This document shows positions 8,239-18,900 of a DNA stretch of 52,682 nucleotides, piece after piece. The first letter of the stretch is position 1. Every line of letters begins with the position of its first letter. Below the pieces are notes generated by a model. It did no database searches. It had not been told where the DNA came from and worked only from the letters and a program-made list of their open reading frames with translations. Source of the DNA: an uncultured Lentisphaerota bacterium (GTDB lineage Bacteria; Verrucomicrobiota; Kiritimatiellia; RFP12; UBA1067); contig CAMKJU010000018.1 of NCBI GenBank assembly GCA_946413265.1, positions 1 through 52,682 on the forward strand, written 5' to 3'. The position numbers and the translations under genes were made by a program.

Positions 8239-8826
8239 TTACTTCTCGGGTGCGTTGCCGCCGCGGCGCTGACCATGGCGACGGCCTTCCCTGCCGCCAC
8301 GCGGACCATCAGGACGGCCACCGCGCTCACCACGCTGACCATCAGGACGCCCGCCACGCGCAGCAAAGTTCGCCCTCATCTCTTCACGGGCCTTGGCAAT
8401 CTGCTCGGGCGTGAGAATCAACTTGATCTCGATCACGCGGCGGACCTGCTCCTTCGCCATCTGCTTGCGCAGCTCGAAGACCTCGTCAATCGCCTTCATC
8501 ACGGCGGCCTCGTCGACCTTCTCGGCCTTCATGAGCTCGAACTGCTTCATGGTCGCCTCGCGAACCTTCTTCATGGACTCGCGGCCTTCCTTTGCACGAT
8601 CCGTCACCGCCTTGAGCTTCTCCTTCTGGTCGTCCGAGAGGCCCAGCTTCTCGACGATCTTGGGACGCGAAACGGCGAACACGATCGGGTCCATTCCCAT
8701 CTCGGGATGGCGCATGCCACCCATTCCGCCGAAGGGACCACCCGGACGGCGCGCTCCGCGCTCGGGGCCATCAGCAAGTGCCACGCAGCAAAGTGCGGCA
8801 ACCGCAATCATCATCAGTTTCTTCAT
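8239..8826 (-). CDS. Periplasmic Spy/CpxP/CnrX-like (LTxxQ) protein
   Basis: A 195-residue exported protein. MKKLMMIAVAALCCVALA is a signal peptide, and the ATG at 8826 follows GAAAGGAAAAATGAA. Two LTxxQ-type repeats are present: KLGLSDDQKEKLKAV and KLILTPEQIAKAREEMR, about 60 residues apart in an all-helical region, as in Spy, CpxP and CnrX. The mature N-terminus is Met/His-rich (GGMGGMRHPEMGMD), which could bind metal. The last 45 residues are an Arg/Gly-rich low-complexity tail (GGRPDGQRGERGGRPDG). It heads an operon with the sigma and anti-sigma genes, so it probably senses or buffers envelope stress or metal. The ligand is not predictable. Confidence 0.82.
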   Translation of the reverse strand: MKKLMMIAVAALCCVALADGPERGARRPGGPFGGMGGMRHPEMGMDPIVFAVSRPKIVEKLGLSDDQKEKLKAVTDRAKEGRESMKKVREATMKQFELMKAEKVDEAAVMKAIDEVFELRKQMAKEQVRRVIEIKLILTPEQIAKAREEMRANFAARGGRPDGQRGERGGRPDGPRGGREGRRHGQRRGGNAPEK

Positions 8827-8961
8827 TTCATTTTTCCTTTCACGGCGAATCCGCCGGTTGTTTGCCGACGCCACCATGGCGCCAACGTATATAGAGACGC
8901 ACCAACTGGCGAAATTATTTTAAGTTTTTCAAAAATCCCATGTATCACAATTATAAGCCAG

Positions 8962-9061
8962 TTGCTTTCGCTATTTGGAGTTTCGGAGTCTTGGAGTTAT
9001 TGAGCCATTTAAGACTTTCTCCAAGTCTCCCAATCTCCTAATCTCCCAATAGCGAAAGCAA
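8962..9061. repeat. Imperfect 100-bp hairpin with octamer repeats, MITE-like
   Basis: Terminal arms at 8962-8980 and 9043-9061 pair over 19 bases with one mismatch (outer 13 bases TTGCTTTCGCTAT perfect). Inside, GGAGTCTTGGAG (8985-8996) pairs with CTCCAAGTCTCC (9019-9030) with one mismatch. Both sides are built of roughly 8-base units (GGAGTTTC, GGAGTCTT and TCTCCTAA, TCTCCCAA). It lies between the aroKB stop and the Spy-like gene. It lacks a T-run, so it is not a standard terminator. Confidence 0.7.
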
Positions 9062-9071
9062 TAAAGGTCTT

Positions 9072-10616
9072 TCAAAGGTCTACTGGCGTGAGGCGCACGT
9101 CGCCGGGTGCGCAGGGGAGCGCAAAGCGCACCACGCCGCCCTTCTTCTTCTTGTCGCGCTTCATGATGGGCACGAGAGATTCAAACGTACAGCCTTCCGG
9201 CAGGGTGGTGGGCAGGCCCACGCGCGCGAACGGAGCGGCCACGCGCTCCGGCCAGTCGGCCGAGGCGAGGCCAAGGCGCACCGCGAGGCGCGCCTCCTCC
9301 ACCGTGCCGATCGCCACGGCTTCGCCGTGCTGGATCGTGAAGTTGGAAACGATTTCGACGGCGTGGCCCACCGTGTGGCCGAGGTTGAGTTTGCCGCGGA
9401 TGTTTTTTTCGAGAGGGTCTTCGCGCACGCAGTGGACCTTCACGGCAAGGGCTCTCGCCACAAATGTGGCGAGACTATTTGCGGGCGAGACGCCCGCCAC
9501 CCCGATAGAAGAGCCCTCGAAAATGGATAGGCTTTCCAGTAAACCTGGATCGGCGATAAAGGCGTGCTTGATCGCCTCGGCGAGGCCGCAACGCACCTCG
9601 CGCGCGGGGAGGGTGGCGAGCGTATCGACGTCCGCGAGCACGAGCGACGGCGAATGGAACGCGCCGACGAGGTTCTTCGCCTCGGGCAGGTCGCATCCCG
9701 TCTTGCCGCCCGTCGAGGCGTCGACCATTGAAAGCAGCGTGGTCGAAACATTCACCCAGCGGATGCCGCGCATCCACGTAGCGGCGGCGAAACCCGTGAG
9801 GTCGCCCGTCACCCCGCCGCCAACGGCCACGGCAAAATCGTCGCGCGCAAGCCCGGCGCGCAGAAAAGCACCCCAGATCGACTGGACTGTTGCAAGCGTT
9901 TTCGTGGATTCGCCAGCTGCGATTACGGTGCGGAACGTTTCCACGCCGGCGGCGCGGAGCGAGGACTCCACCTTTTCACCGTAGAGCGGATCTGTGTTGG
10001 CATCGCACACCACCACGGCGCGTTTGCCAAGGCCGAGCGACGCGACCTCCTCGCCCAGACCGGAAATGAGATTACGGCCAGCAAATACAAGCGACGGCAC
10101 GTCGCCCGAGTCAATGCGCCAGGCGCCGAAAAGCGTTTCGGCCGCCTCGGCGAGCGTTTCTGGAGTGCCAGAGGAAACATCAAGACGACGCGGGAAGCTC
10201 GCGTAGTGGGCCGCGCGGCTCGCCATGAGCTTTTCGAGGGCGGCGTGGTTGCCGGCGAGCGGACGCGATCCCGGCGCGTTGTCGATGCGGTGGCAGAGAG
10301 CCTCAAACGTGCAGGCGAGACAGAGCACCTCGCCGTTCGCCTCGGCGAGATCGCGGCATTCCGGATTGAGCAACGCGCCACCGCCGAGTGCAACTATGTG
10401 CCGCGGCCGCGCGGCCATGTCCGCAAGCGCCTGCTTCTCGCGGGCGCGGAAACCCGGTTCCCCTTCCTCCGCGAAGATCTGCGGGATCGGACGCCCGGCC
10501 GTCTCGACGATCACGGCGTCGAGGTCGGTGAACGGCAGACCGAGCCGCGCGGCGAGTAGTCGTCCGATGGTCGACTTGCCACTGCCAGGCGGCCCGTAGA
10601 GGAACAAATGCTTCAC
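9072..10616 (-). CDS. aroK-aroB: Fused shikimate kinase / 3-dehydroquinate synthase
   Basis: A 514-residue fusion covering two shikimate-pathway steps. Residues 1-165 form a shikimate kinase: Walker A GPPGSGKST at 8-16, DLDAVIVE, FRAREKQAL and IVALGGGALL. Residues 175-514 form dehydroquinate synthase: GGGVTGDLTGFAAATWMRG, STTLLSMVDASTGGKTGCD, GLAEAIKHAFI and KLNLGHTVGHAVE with the zinc-binding histidines. The open frame runs back to 11117, but that part is the upstream RRM gene in another frame. A GTG at 10616, eight bases after that gene's stop, gives a normal kinase N-terminus. A palindromic DNA element sits in frame in the AroB part (see 9449-9516). Probable third gene of the rpoD transcript. 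Confidence 0.93.
   Translation of the reverse strand: MKHLFLYGPPGSGKSTIGRLLAARLGLPFTDLDAVIVETAGRPIPQIFAEEGEPGFRAREKQALADMAARPRHIVALGGGALLNPECRDLAEANGEVLCLACTFEALCHRIDNAPGSRPLAGNHAALEKLMASRAAHYASFPRRLDVSSGTPETLAEAAETLFGAWRIDSGDVPSLVFAGRNLISGLGEEVASLGLGKRAVVVCDANTDPLYGEKVESSLRAAGVETFRTVIAAGESTKTLATVQSIWGAFLRAGLARDDFAVAVGGGVTGDLTGFAAATWMRGIRWVNVSTTLLSMVDASTGGKTGCDLPEAKNLVGAFHSPSLVLADVDTLATLPAREVRCGLAEAIKHAFIADPGLLESLSIFEGSSIGVAGVSPANSLATFVARALAVKVHCVREDPLEKNIRGKLNLGHTVGHAVEIVSNFTIQHGEAVAIGTVEEARLAVRLGLASADWPERVAAPFARVGLPTTLPEGCTFESLVPIMKRDKKKKGGVVRFALPCAPGDVRLTPVDL
9449..9516. repeat. Palindromic element inserted in frame in aroB
   Basis: Two perfect hairpins lie back to back: CTCGCCACA/TGTGGCGAG (9454-9462/9465-9473) and GCGGGCG/CGCCCGC (9481-9487/9491-9497). 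Outer arms GGGCTCT/AGAGCCC lie at 9449-9455 and 9510-9516. In the AroB frame the element encodes about 20 residues, including GVAGVSPANSLATFVAR, in a loop between conserved LLESL and LAVKVHCVREDP. The frame stays open, as with Rickettsia palindromic elements. Confidence 0.7.
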
Positions 10617-10624
10617 GGGAGTCG

Positions 10625-11158
10625 TTAGGCTTCGGCCTTGTTCGTGTTCTGGGCCTCGTTCACGCGCATCAGGCGGCCCATGACGTCCTTGTCGTTCAGC
10701 TCGGCGATGGCCTTCTCGGCCTCCGGGCGGTTCGGCATCACGACGAAGGCGAAGCCCTTGGACTTGTTGTTGTAGCGGTTCGTGACGAGACGCACGGAGT
10801 CGACCTTGCCGAACGCCTCGAACGTCTGGCGGAGCTGGTCTTCCGTCATGTCGTAACTCAGGTTCCCCACGTAGAGCTCCACGCTGCCGGCGGGGATCGG
10901 AGGACGGGCAGTCACGGGACGCGGATCGCGGCGCACCGGCTGCTGCGGTTTCTTCTGCTGCTGGGACTGCTGGGGCTTCTTGGCCGCGCCCTTCGCGGCC
11001 TTGCGACGTCCGACGATGAACCCGATGATGTAGCCGACGACCAACGCGACGACAAGCGCCACGATGGCGTGGGGCGGGCATTTGCATCCGCTGAGCGGGC
11101 ATCCGCCGGATGTGCATGTTTTCGCGGCATCTGCCGCGAACAGGATCAGTGAACTCAT
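10625..11158 (-). CDS. Membrane-anchored RRM RNA-binding protein
   Basis: A 177-residue protein. A Cys-rich start (four Cys within residues 15-27) leads to one membrane helix (IVALVVALVVGYIIGFIVG, about 32-50). A basic, Gln/Pro/Lys-rich linker follows, then an RRM domain from about 92 to 170. RNP2 (LYVGNL) and RNP1 (KGFAFVVM) are both intact, so RNA binding is likely. Bacterial RRM proteins are normally short soluble proteins of about 80-100 residues; a membrane tether is unusual. The RRM should face the cytosol, because the linker after the helix is strongly positive. It lies between rpoD and aroKB in one transcript direction, 38 bases after rpoD. Confidence 0.85.
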   Translation of the reverse strand: MSSLILFAADAAKTCTSGGCPLSGCKCPPHAIVALVVALVVGYIIGFIVGRRKAAKGAAKKPQQSQQQKKPQQPVRRDPRPVTARPPIPAGSVELYVGNLSYDMTEDQLRQTFEAFGKVDSVRLVTNRYNNKSKGFAFVVMPNRPEAEKAIAELNDKDVMGRLMRVNEAQNTNKAEA

Positions 11159-11196
11159 CTTCTCTTCTCTCTTTCTTCTTCTTTTTAGGATGCGTC

Positions 11197-13404
<2,208 letters not shown>

Positions 13405-13415
13405 GACAGCTCCAG

Positions 13416-13480
13416 ACTATAATCCTACTATATGCCGAAAGTCAAGGGGATAGTTTATCATTTTTTTGATTTTCCGTCAA
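13416..13480 (-). promoter_or_regulatory. Two tandem promoters of rpoD
   Basis: Proximal promoter: TTGACT (13440-13445), 18-base spacer, TATAGT (13416-13421), only 11 bases before the ATG at 13404, so its mRNA would be almost leaderless. Distal promoter: TTGACG (13475-13480), 17-base spacer, TAAACT (13452-13457) with an extended TG. Both match the sigma70 consensus that RpoD itself reads. Confidence 0.7.
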
Positions 13481-13484
13481 GGGG

Positions 13485-13513
13485 TTGCATTGATAAAAAA
13501 ATTATGCTATAAT
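13485..13513 (+). promoter_or_regulatory. purM promoter
   Basis: TTGCAT (13485-13490) and TATAAT (13508-13513) are separated by 17 bases, with TG one base before the -10 hexamer. This diverges from the rpoD promoters; only four bases separate the two -35 boxes. The expected 5' leader is about 45 bases. Confidence 0.75.
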
Positions 13514-13566
13514 TTGTCTCGCTTTTCCGCATTTTGCGGTGAATAAAAAAACTGGAGAAAACAGAC

Positions 13567-14631
13567 GTGAGCAATCCTGCAGCCGCCACAAAGTCCGCCT
13601 ACGCCGCAGCCGGCGTGAACATCGACAACAAGATGGACGCCCTCAAGGCCGTCAAAGCACTTGTTGGGTCAACGAAGACGGTGAACGTCGTGGGCGGGAT
13701 CGGCTCGTTCGGCGGCCTCTGCCGTCTGCCGCAGGGCAGCCCGAAGGATACGCTGCTCGTCTCGTCCACGGACGGCGTGGGCACCAAGCTCAAGGTCGCC
13801 GCCATGATGAAGCGGCACGACACGGTCGGCCAGGACATCGTGAATCACTGCGTGAACGACATCCTCGTGCAGGGCGCGAAGCCGCTCTTCTTCATGGACT
13901 ACGTGGGCGCGTCCAAGATCGACGGCTCCACGTTCCAGCAGATCGTCAGCGGCCTCTGCAAGGCGTGCAAGGAGAACAACATGGCACTCCTCGGCGGCGA
14001 GACAGCAGAAATGCCCGGACTCTACCCCGCAAACGAATACGACCTCGTCGGCACGATCGTCGGCACCGTCTCACGCCGGAAGCTCGTCACGGGGCAGTCC
14101 ATCCGCGCCGGAGACGTCATCATCGGCCTCCCGTCCGGCGGTCTCCAGACGAACGGCTACTCCCTTGCGCGCCGCGTGTTCTTCGACATCTGCCAGATGT
14201 CCCCGCAGGACAAGCTTCCGGGCACCGACCAGACGGTCGGCGACGCCCTTCTCGCCGTACACAAGAGCTTCCTCAAGCCTGTCGGACGCCTCCTTGACAA
14301 CAACATCAAGATTACCGGCATGGCCCACATCACCGGCGGCGGCTTCCAGGACAACATCCCGCGCGTGCTCCCCAAGGCCGTAACGGCCGAGATCGACCGC
14401 ACCACATGGCCCGTCCCGACGATCTTCAACTTCATCGAGCGCCAGGGCAAGGTCGACCACGACGAGATGTACCGCGTGTTCAACATGGGCATCGGATTCG
14501 TCCTCATCGTGCCTAAGACCTCGCTCCTGCGCATGAAGACTGTATTCAAGAACGTCCGCCAGCCCTGGTACCAGATCGGCGTGATCCGCGTGCGCAAGCC
14601 TGATTGGCCGCAGGTCATCTTCTCGAAGTGA
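13567..14631 (+). CDS. purM: Phosphoribosylformylglycinamidine cyclo-ligase
   Basis: A 354-residue cytosolic enzyme of purine synthesis that closes the imidazole ring of AIR using ATP. Conserved motifs include GGIGSFGG, STDGVGTKLKVAAMM, GQDIVNHCVNDI, the nucleotide-binding GGETAEMPG and the C-terminal GGGFQDNIPRVLP. The start is GTG with GGAG eight bases upstream. Length matches the family. It is the only plus-strand gene in the first 23 kb, has its own promoter and is convergent with the phosphoesterase gene, with three bases between their stops. Confidence 0.97.
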   Translation: MSNPAAATKSAYAAAGVNIDNKMDALKAVKALVGSTKTVNVVGGIGSFGGLCRLPQGSPKDTLLVSSTDGVGTKLKVAAMMKRHDTVGQDIVNHCVNDILVQGAKPLFFMDYVGASKIDGSTFQQIVSGLCKACKENNMALLGGETAEMPGLYPANEYDLVGTIVGTVSRRKLVTGQSIRAGDVIIGLPSGGLQTNGYSLARRVFFDICQMSPQDKLPGTDQTVGDALLAVHKSFLKPVGRLLDNNIKITGMAHITGGGFQDNIPRVLPKAVTAEIDRTTWPVPTIFNFIERQGKVDHDEMYRVFNMGIGFVLIVPKTSLLRMKTVFKNVRQPWYQIGVIRVRKPDWPQVIFSK

Positions 14632-14634
14632 CGG

Positions 14635-15417
14635 TCATCCCTGCCTTGCCTGCGCGGCAAGCAGGAGCCGACAGAGCCAGCCAGGCAACTTGAGGTTGCG
14701 GTCCGTCATTTCGGTGATGTACGACTTGAAGTCGAACGGAAGGCGCCGGATCGTCATTTGCCGAGCATCCGAGTCGAAGATGCCGTACGAGCCGCAGAGG
14801 TCGTTCCTCGGATAGCCCACGCTCCCGACGTTGACGATGTAGCGGCTCGTCTGATTCAGCTTGAACGAGACCGACTCCACCTTGACGGCTGGCTCTCTGA
14901 AGCGCTTCTCAAGCTTCAGGCGACACGCGCCATTTTCTGTCTTTTCCCATATCGCCGCATGGTGCGTATGCCCGCAGAACATCAGCTTCTCGGCACGAGA
15001 GAGGAAGTTCTGCTCCACCGCATCGGGATAGATGATGTAGTTCCACATTTTCGGATTCGTGAAGTCGCCGTGCGTGCATACGAACCCATCCTCCTCGTGC
15101 AGATACCCGCGCCCGCGCAGCCATGCCTTCTCCTCCTCCGACAGCAGTTCGCGAGCCATCCTGTCGAAGTCGTAGTTGTAGTTCGTGGCCACTTCCCATT
15201 CCGGCTCGAGTTCGACGCACGCGGAGTCGTGGTTGCCCATCAGGACTACGTCGAAGTTCTCGCGGACCAGTTCCAGCGTCCTCTTCGGATCGTATCCATA
15301 TCCGGTAATGTCTCCGAGCAGGATGAACTTGCCGCAATCAGCAGCACGCGCATCCGCCAGCGCCGACTCCAGCGCCAGAGGATTCGCATGCGCGTCGCTC
15401 ATGATAGCGTATTTCAT
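14635..15417 (-). CDS. Metallophosphoesterase (calcineurin-like, YfcE/MJ0936 type)
   Basis: A 260-residue phosphoesterase with the full metal-binding set: MSDAHANPLALESAL (D, H), LGDITGYG (D), LMGNHDSA (N, H), CTHGDF (H) and FCGHTHHAAI (H, H), then VNVGSVGYPRND. The family hydrolyses phosphodiesters or phosphoproteins; the substrate cannot be read from sequence. The kinase-fragment gene lies 28 bases upstream and is probably co-transcribed, which might hint at phospho-signalling, but that is speculation. Confidence 0.9.
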   Translation of the reverse strand: MKYAIMSDAHANPLALESALADARAADCGKFILLGDITGYGYDPKRTLELVRENFDVVLMGNHDSACVELEPEWEVATNYNYDFDRMARELLSEEEKAWLRGRGYLHEEDGFVCTHGDFTNPKMWNYIIYPDAVEQNFLSRAEKLMFCGHTHHAAIWEKTENGACRLKLEKRFREPAVKVESVSFKLNQTSRYIVNVGSVGYPRNDLCGSYGIFDSDARQMTIRRLPFDFKSYITEMTDRNLKLPGWLCRLLLAAQARQG

Positions 15418-15445
15418 CTTACCACTTTCCCTGTACCGGAACGCT

Positions 15446-15898
15446 TCACGCCAGGAAACGCCAGAGCAACGCAGCCAAAAGAACGATCAGACAACCGACA
15501 ACGCCCCACAACACAAGGCGCTTGCGCATGCGCGTGCGCCTCAGGTTGGCCAAGAATTCCTGCACTTCCTTGTCCTGGGTTTCCAGCATAAGGCTCTCAC
15601 CATCTGGAGACGCCGTCTCCGGATCAGGGATTAGATCCTGGACCATGCCTTCGGACGTGACATCCTCTTCGGGCGCGAATTCCGCTTCGCGCAGGAAACG
15701 TTCCCTGTATGTCGGATCCTTCTTCGCGAGTTCGGGGTCCATCACCTTCAGCGCGTACTGCGCCCCGTCCGACGCCCGCACGAGAAAAACGCTCGCCATG
15801 CTGCCTTGCCCAAGCAGCCGCTCCACCGTGCAGTCGCCGAACCGGTCTCCCGACTTGAGCGGCCCCAGTTCCTTTTCAACTGTAGTATCTTCGCTCAT
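15446..15898 (-). CDS. Ser/Thr kinase N-lobe fragment with C-terminal membrane anchor
   Basis: A 150-residue protein. Residues 14-70 match the N-lobe of Hanks-type kinases: GDRFGDCTVERLLGQGSMASV (glycine loop), YALKVMDPELAKK (the ATP-binding lysine) and RERFLREAE (the helix C glutamate). The kinase homology then stops. There is no HRD, DFG or APE motif. The remaining residues form an acidic segment and a terminal membrane helix (LVLWGVVGCLIVLLAALLWRFLA). It reads as an internal-deletion derivative of a membrane kinase, yet its frame is clean and it has a good promoter. Catalysis is excluded; a role as decoy or scaffold, or simply decay, is possible. Confidence 0.75.
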   Translation of the reverse strand: MSEDTTVEKELGPLKSGDRFGDCTVERLLGQGSMASVFLVRASDGAQYALKVMDPELAKKDPTYRERFLREAEFAPEEDVTSEGMVQDLIPDPETASPDGESLMLETQDKEVQEFLANLRRTRMRKRLVLWGVVGCLIVLLAALLWRFLA

Positions 15899-15907
15899 GT
15901 GGCGGAT

Positions 15908-15916
15908 AGTATATCA
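15908..15916 (-). promoter_or_regulatory. Extended -10 box (TGATATACT) of the kinase-fragment gene
   Basis: TGATATACT ends 9 bases before the ATG at 15898, so the expected leader is only about three bases. It is preceded by a T-run (ATTTT) and lies just beyond the stop of the hybrid kinase gene. No -35 is apparent. Confidence 0.6.
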
Positions 15917-15922
15917 AAAATC

Positions 15923-18900
15923 TCAGCCGATCTCGCCAAACAGCGCACGGAGTTTGTCGGCCGTCACTGGCTTTGCGATGATCTTCGCGAAGAGGCTCAT
16001 GTCGTATGTGGACCCCACATCTACGTCGGCGGTCACGGCCACGATGGGTATTTCCGCCAGTTCGCGGGTGCGGCGCATCGCCTCCGCCAGCTGGGTGCCG
16101 TCCATCTTCGGCATCCACATGTCGGACAGCACCAGGTCCGGCACCCATTCCCTCATCACCTCCATCGCCGTCTCGCCGTTGTCGGCGTAGCGGATGTCCT
16201 TGATCTTGAGGTTGGCGAGGTGAATGCCTAGGATCTTCCTGTTCATGGCCATGTCGTCCACCACGAGCACGCGTTCCGGGAGCGCCGCGCGAATGGTCTC
16301 CTCTGCGGCGCGCGGAGCGGTGGACATGTGGTCGATGACCCTCAGATTGGGAATTTCTATGCGGAACGTCGTTCCCTTGCCAAGCTCGCTTGCCGCCGTG
16401 ATCGTGCCCTCCGCGCTCTCCACCATCCGCTTGACGATCGGCAGACCGAGGCCCGTCCCCTTGAGGTCTCCGCCGCTGTTGTTGCGCATGCGGCTGGCGA
16501 TGTCCTGCACGAACGGGTCGAAGAGCTTGGACATCTTCTCCTCCGATATGCCGCAGCCCGTGTCGGTCACGTCCAGCGCGAGCGTGCGCGTGGCCGCGGT
16601 CCAGCTCATGGTCACGACGATCTCGCCGTGTTCCGTGAACTTCGCGGCGTTGCCGACTAGGTTGATGAGGATCTGGCGCATCCCCTGCTGGGAGAGCTCC
16701 ACGACCGGCATGGGGACGTCGCCCTTGGTCTCGATGCGGAGCTTCACTCCGTGGCGGCGCACCCGGTAGCCGAAGATCGCCGGCAGCTCGCGGAGGAGCT
16801 GCCCGGCGTCGCACGCGCCCGTGCGCATGTTCATGGCTCCGGCCTCTAGCTTCGAGAGGTCCAATATGTCATTGATCAGCTCCAGCAGGGCCGTCGCGCT
16901 CAGCAGGATGCCGTCCGTGTACTCCTTGCGCTTCAGCTCGCCCAGCCCCTCGCGCGACATGAACTCCGCGAACCCGATCACGGCGTTAAGCGGCGTACGC
17001 AACTCGTGCGACATCATCGCGAGGAACCGCGTCTTCGCCTGCGCGTGGTCTTCTGCCACGGCGGCGGCCTTTTTGGCGCGGGCCGCCTCCCTCTTGAGGA
17101 GCGCCATCATCACTATGCCGTATCCGGCCACGGCCATCATGATGACGAGGGCGACCACGACAATCGCCACGGTCAACTCCTCGCGCGTCATCCCGAACAC
17201 GCGGTGGACGACCTTGCGCTCAACGGCGGCACTCATGATCACCTCTTGGAGGTAGGACGAATCTATGCCGTTGACAGCCTTGCGCAGTATGGACACGAGC
17301 TCCGGCGCGACGTCCGGCCTGGCGAACATTTCCAGTTCCTGGTATTCCTCCTTCGCGCCGTACTGCTTGGCTACGGTCTGCGGAATAGGCAGAGAGAACA
17401 CGCTTGTCGCCCCGTACGTGGCCTCCGCGGCGACCTCCGGAAACGGAACCCAGAAGTCCGTCTCCCCGCGCATGAACTTGGCCTCGGCCGTCTGGATGCC
17501 GGTCTGCGGCGCGGCCTTCAGATTCAGGCCCGTCTTGTGCGCGATCTCGGATAGCAACGCGTCCACCATGCCCGTCATCTTCCCGTGGCTGTCGTAGATG
17601 GGGAACGGCCACGGCGAGAAATCGATCAGCACGGGCGTTTTATCCTTGACCCGCTCGTGGAGCCACTCGGCTTCCTTAAGCGTCAGGGCCGCCATCTCGC
17701 TGCGCACGCCGTAGTGGTGCTCGCTGATCATGCGCATGTACTTCGGCAAATCGTCGCACACCTCGTCAATGGCCTTTTCCAGCTCGTCGAAGAGGTCCGC
17801 GCGCTTGATCGACGTGCAGATGTACATTGGGTGGGACGCATAGAGATGCAGCGCCACCTCGTTTGCCAGCTCTGGCTGCTCCACGTCGATGCATGCGTCG
17901 ATCTCGCCCTTGAAGTAGGCCGCGAGCATCGCGCGGTCCGTCGCGTACTCGCGGTAGGACACATCTGAGGCATCCCTGTCGAACTGCCGCTTGGCGCGCT
18001 GCGAGCTGATGGCGCCGGAAAGCATGCCGACCTTCATGCCTTTCCAGCTCTTTGGGTCGCCAGGACGGTAGCGGTTTCCAGGCCGCGTCCAGAGATAGAC
18101 GCGCAGCATCCCCATGGGCGTGTGCGGGAAGCGGTAGTGCGGCCGGCGTGAGACGTCGAATCCAATCCCTCCGATGATGTCCAGTTTCCCATCCTTCACG
18201 TCGGAGAGGCTTTCGTCGTAGCCGCCATACACGAAGTCCAGCTCCCAGTGCGTGTGGCTGCAGATCGTCTTCAGCCATACGTCCAGCGCGCCCGACATCA
18301 CGCCGTCCGGCGTCACTTCCAACAGGCTGCCTCTGGTGTAGGCCGCCACGCGTACGCGCTTCTGCGGCTTCGGGAACCCCAGCAGCTTCTCCCGCAACGC
18401 GTCGAACTGGTCAATATCCTCTATATAGTATGAACGGTAGGCGTCGCGGAGCTTCTGAAACAACTCGGGGCGGTCGTTCCGGACGGCGAAATAGACGTTG
18501 CGCGCCCCGATTGGGACGACCTCCACCAGACCTTCCGGGCGCTTGCCGAAAGGCGTGTAGAGGAACAGCACGTCCACATTGCCCGCGCGAAGCGCCTCCA
18601 CGGCGCCGCCGCTCGTGGGATACTCCACGTAGTCCGGCGACAGGCGGGCATGCTGGAAGTATTTCTCGCGGTCGTCGTTCTGTCCCTGCGAAACAGGCGA
18701 ATAGCCGACGCGCATCTTGGGCCAGTCGGTAATCTTGACGGACATCATGGACATCGCGCGCGACGGCGTCGTGTATAGCGCGAAGCGCATGCGCCCTATC
18801 GGCTGTAGCGGAAACTTGTAGTCTTTCAGCAGCGCGGGAGTGCGGAACGCCGAGCAGATGACTTCGGCGTTCGATACGGAGAACATCCCCGATTCGTCAA

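Noticed and set aside
8962..9061. Rho-independent terminator for aroKB
   Set aside because: The stem is long but no T-run follows on the minus strand, and the repeats inside point to a mobile element.
10617..11117. Long N-terminal extension of the AroK-AroB frame
   Set aside because: This part is the RRM gene read in another frame; the kinase homology begins at GTG 10616.
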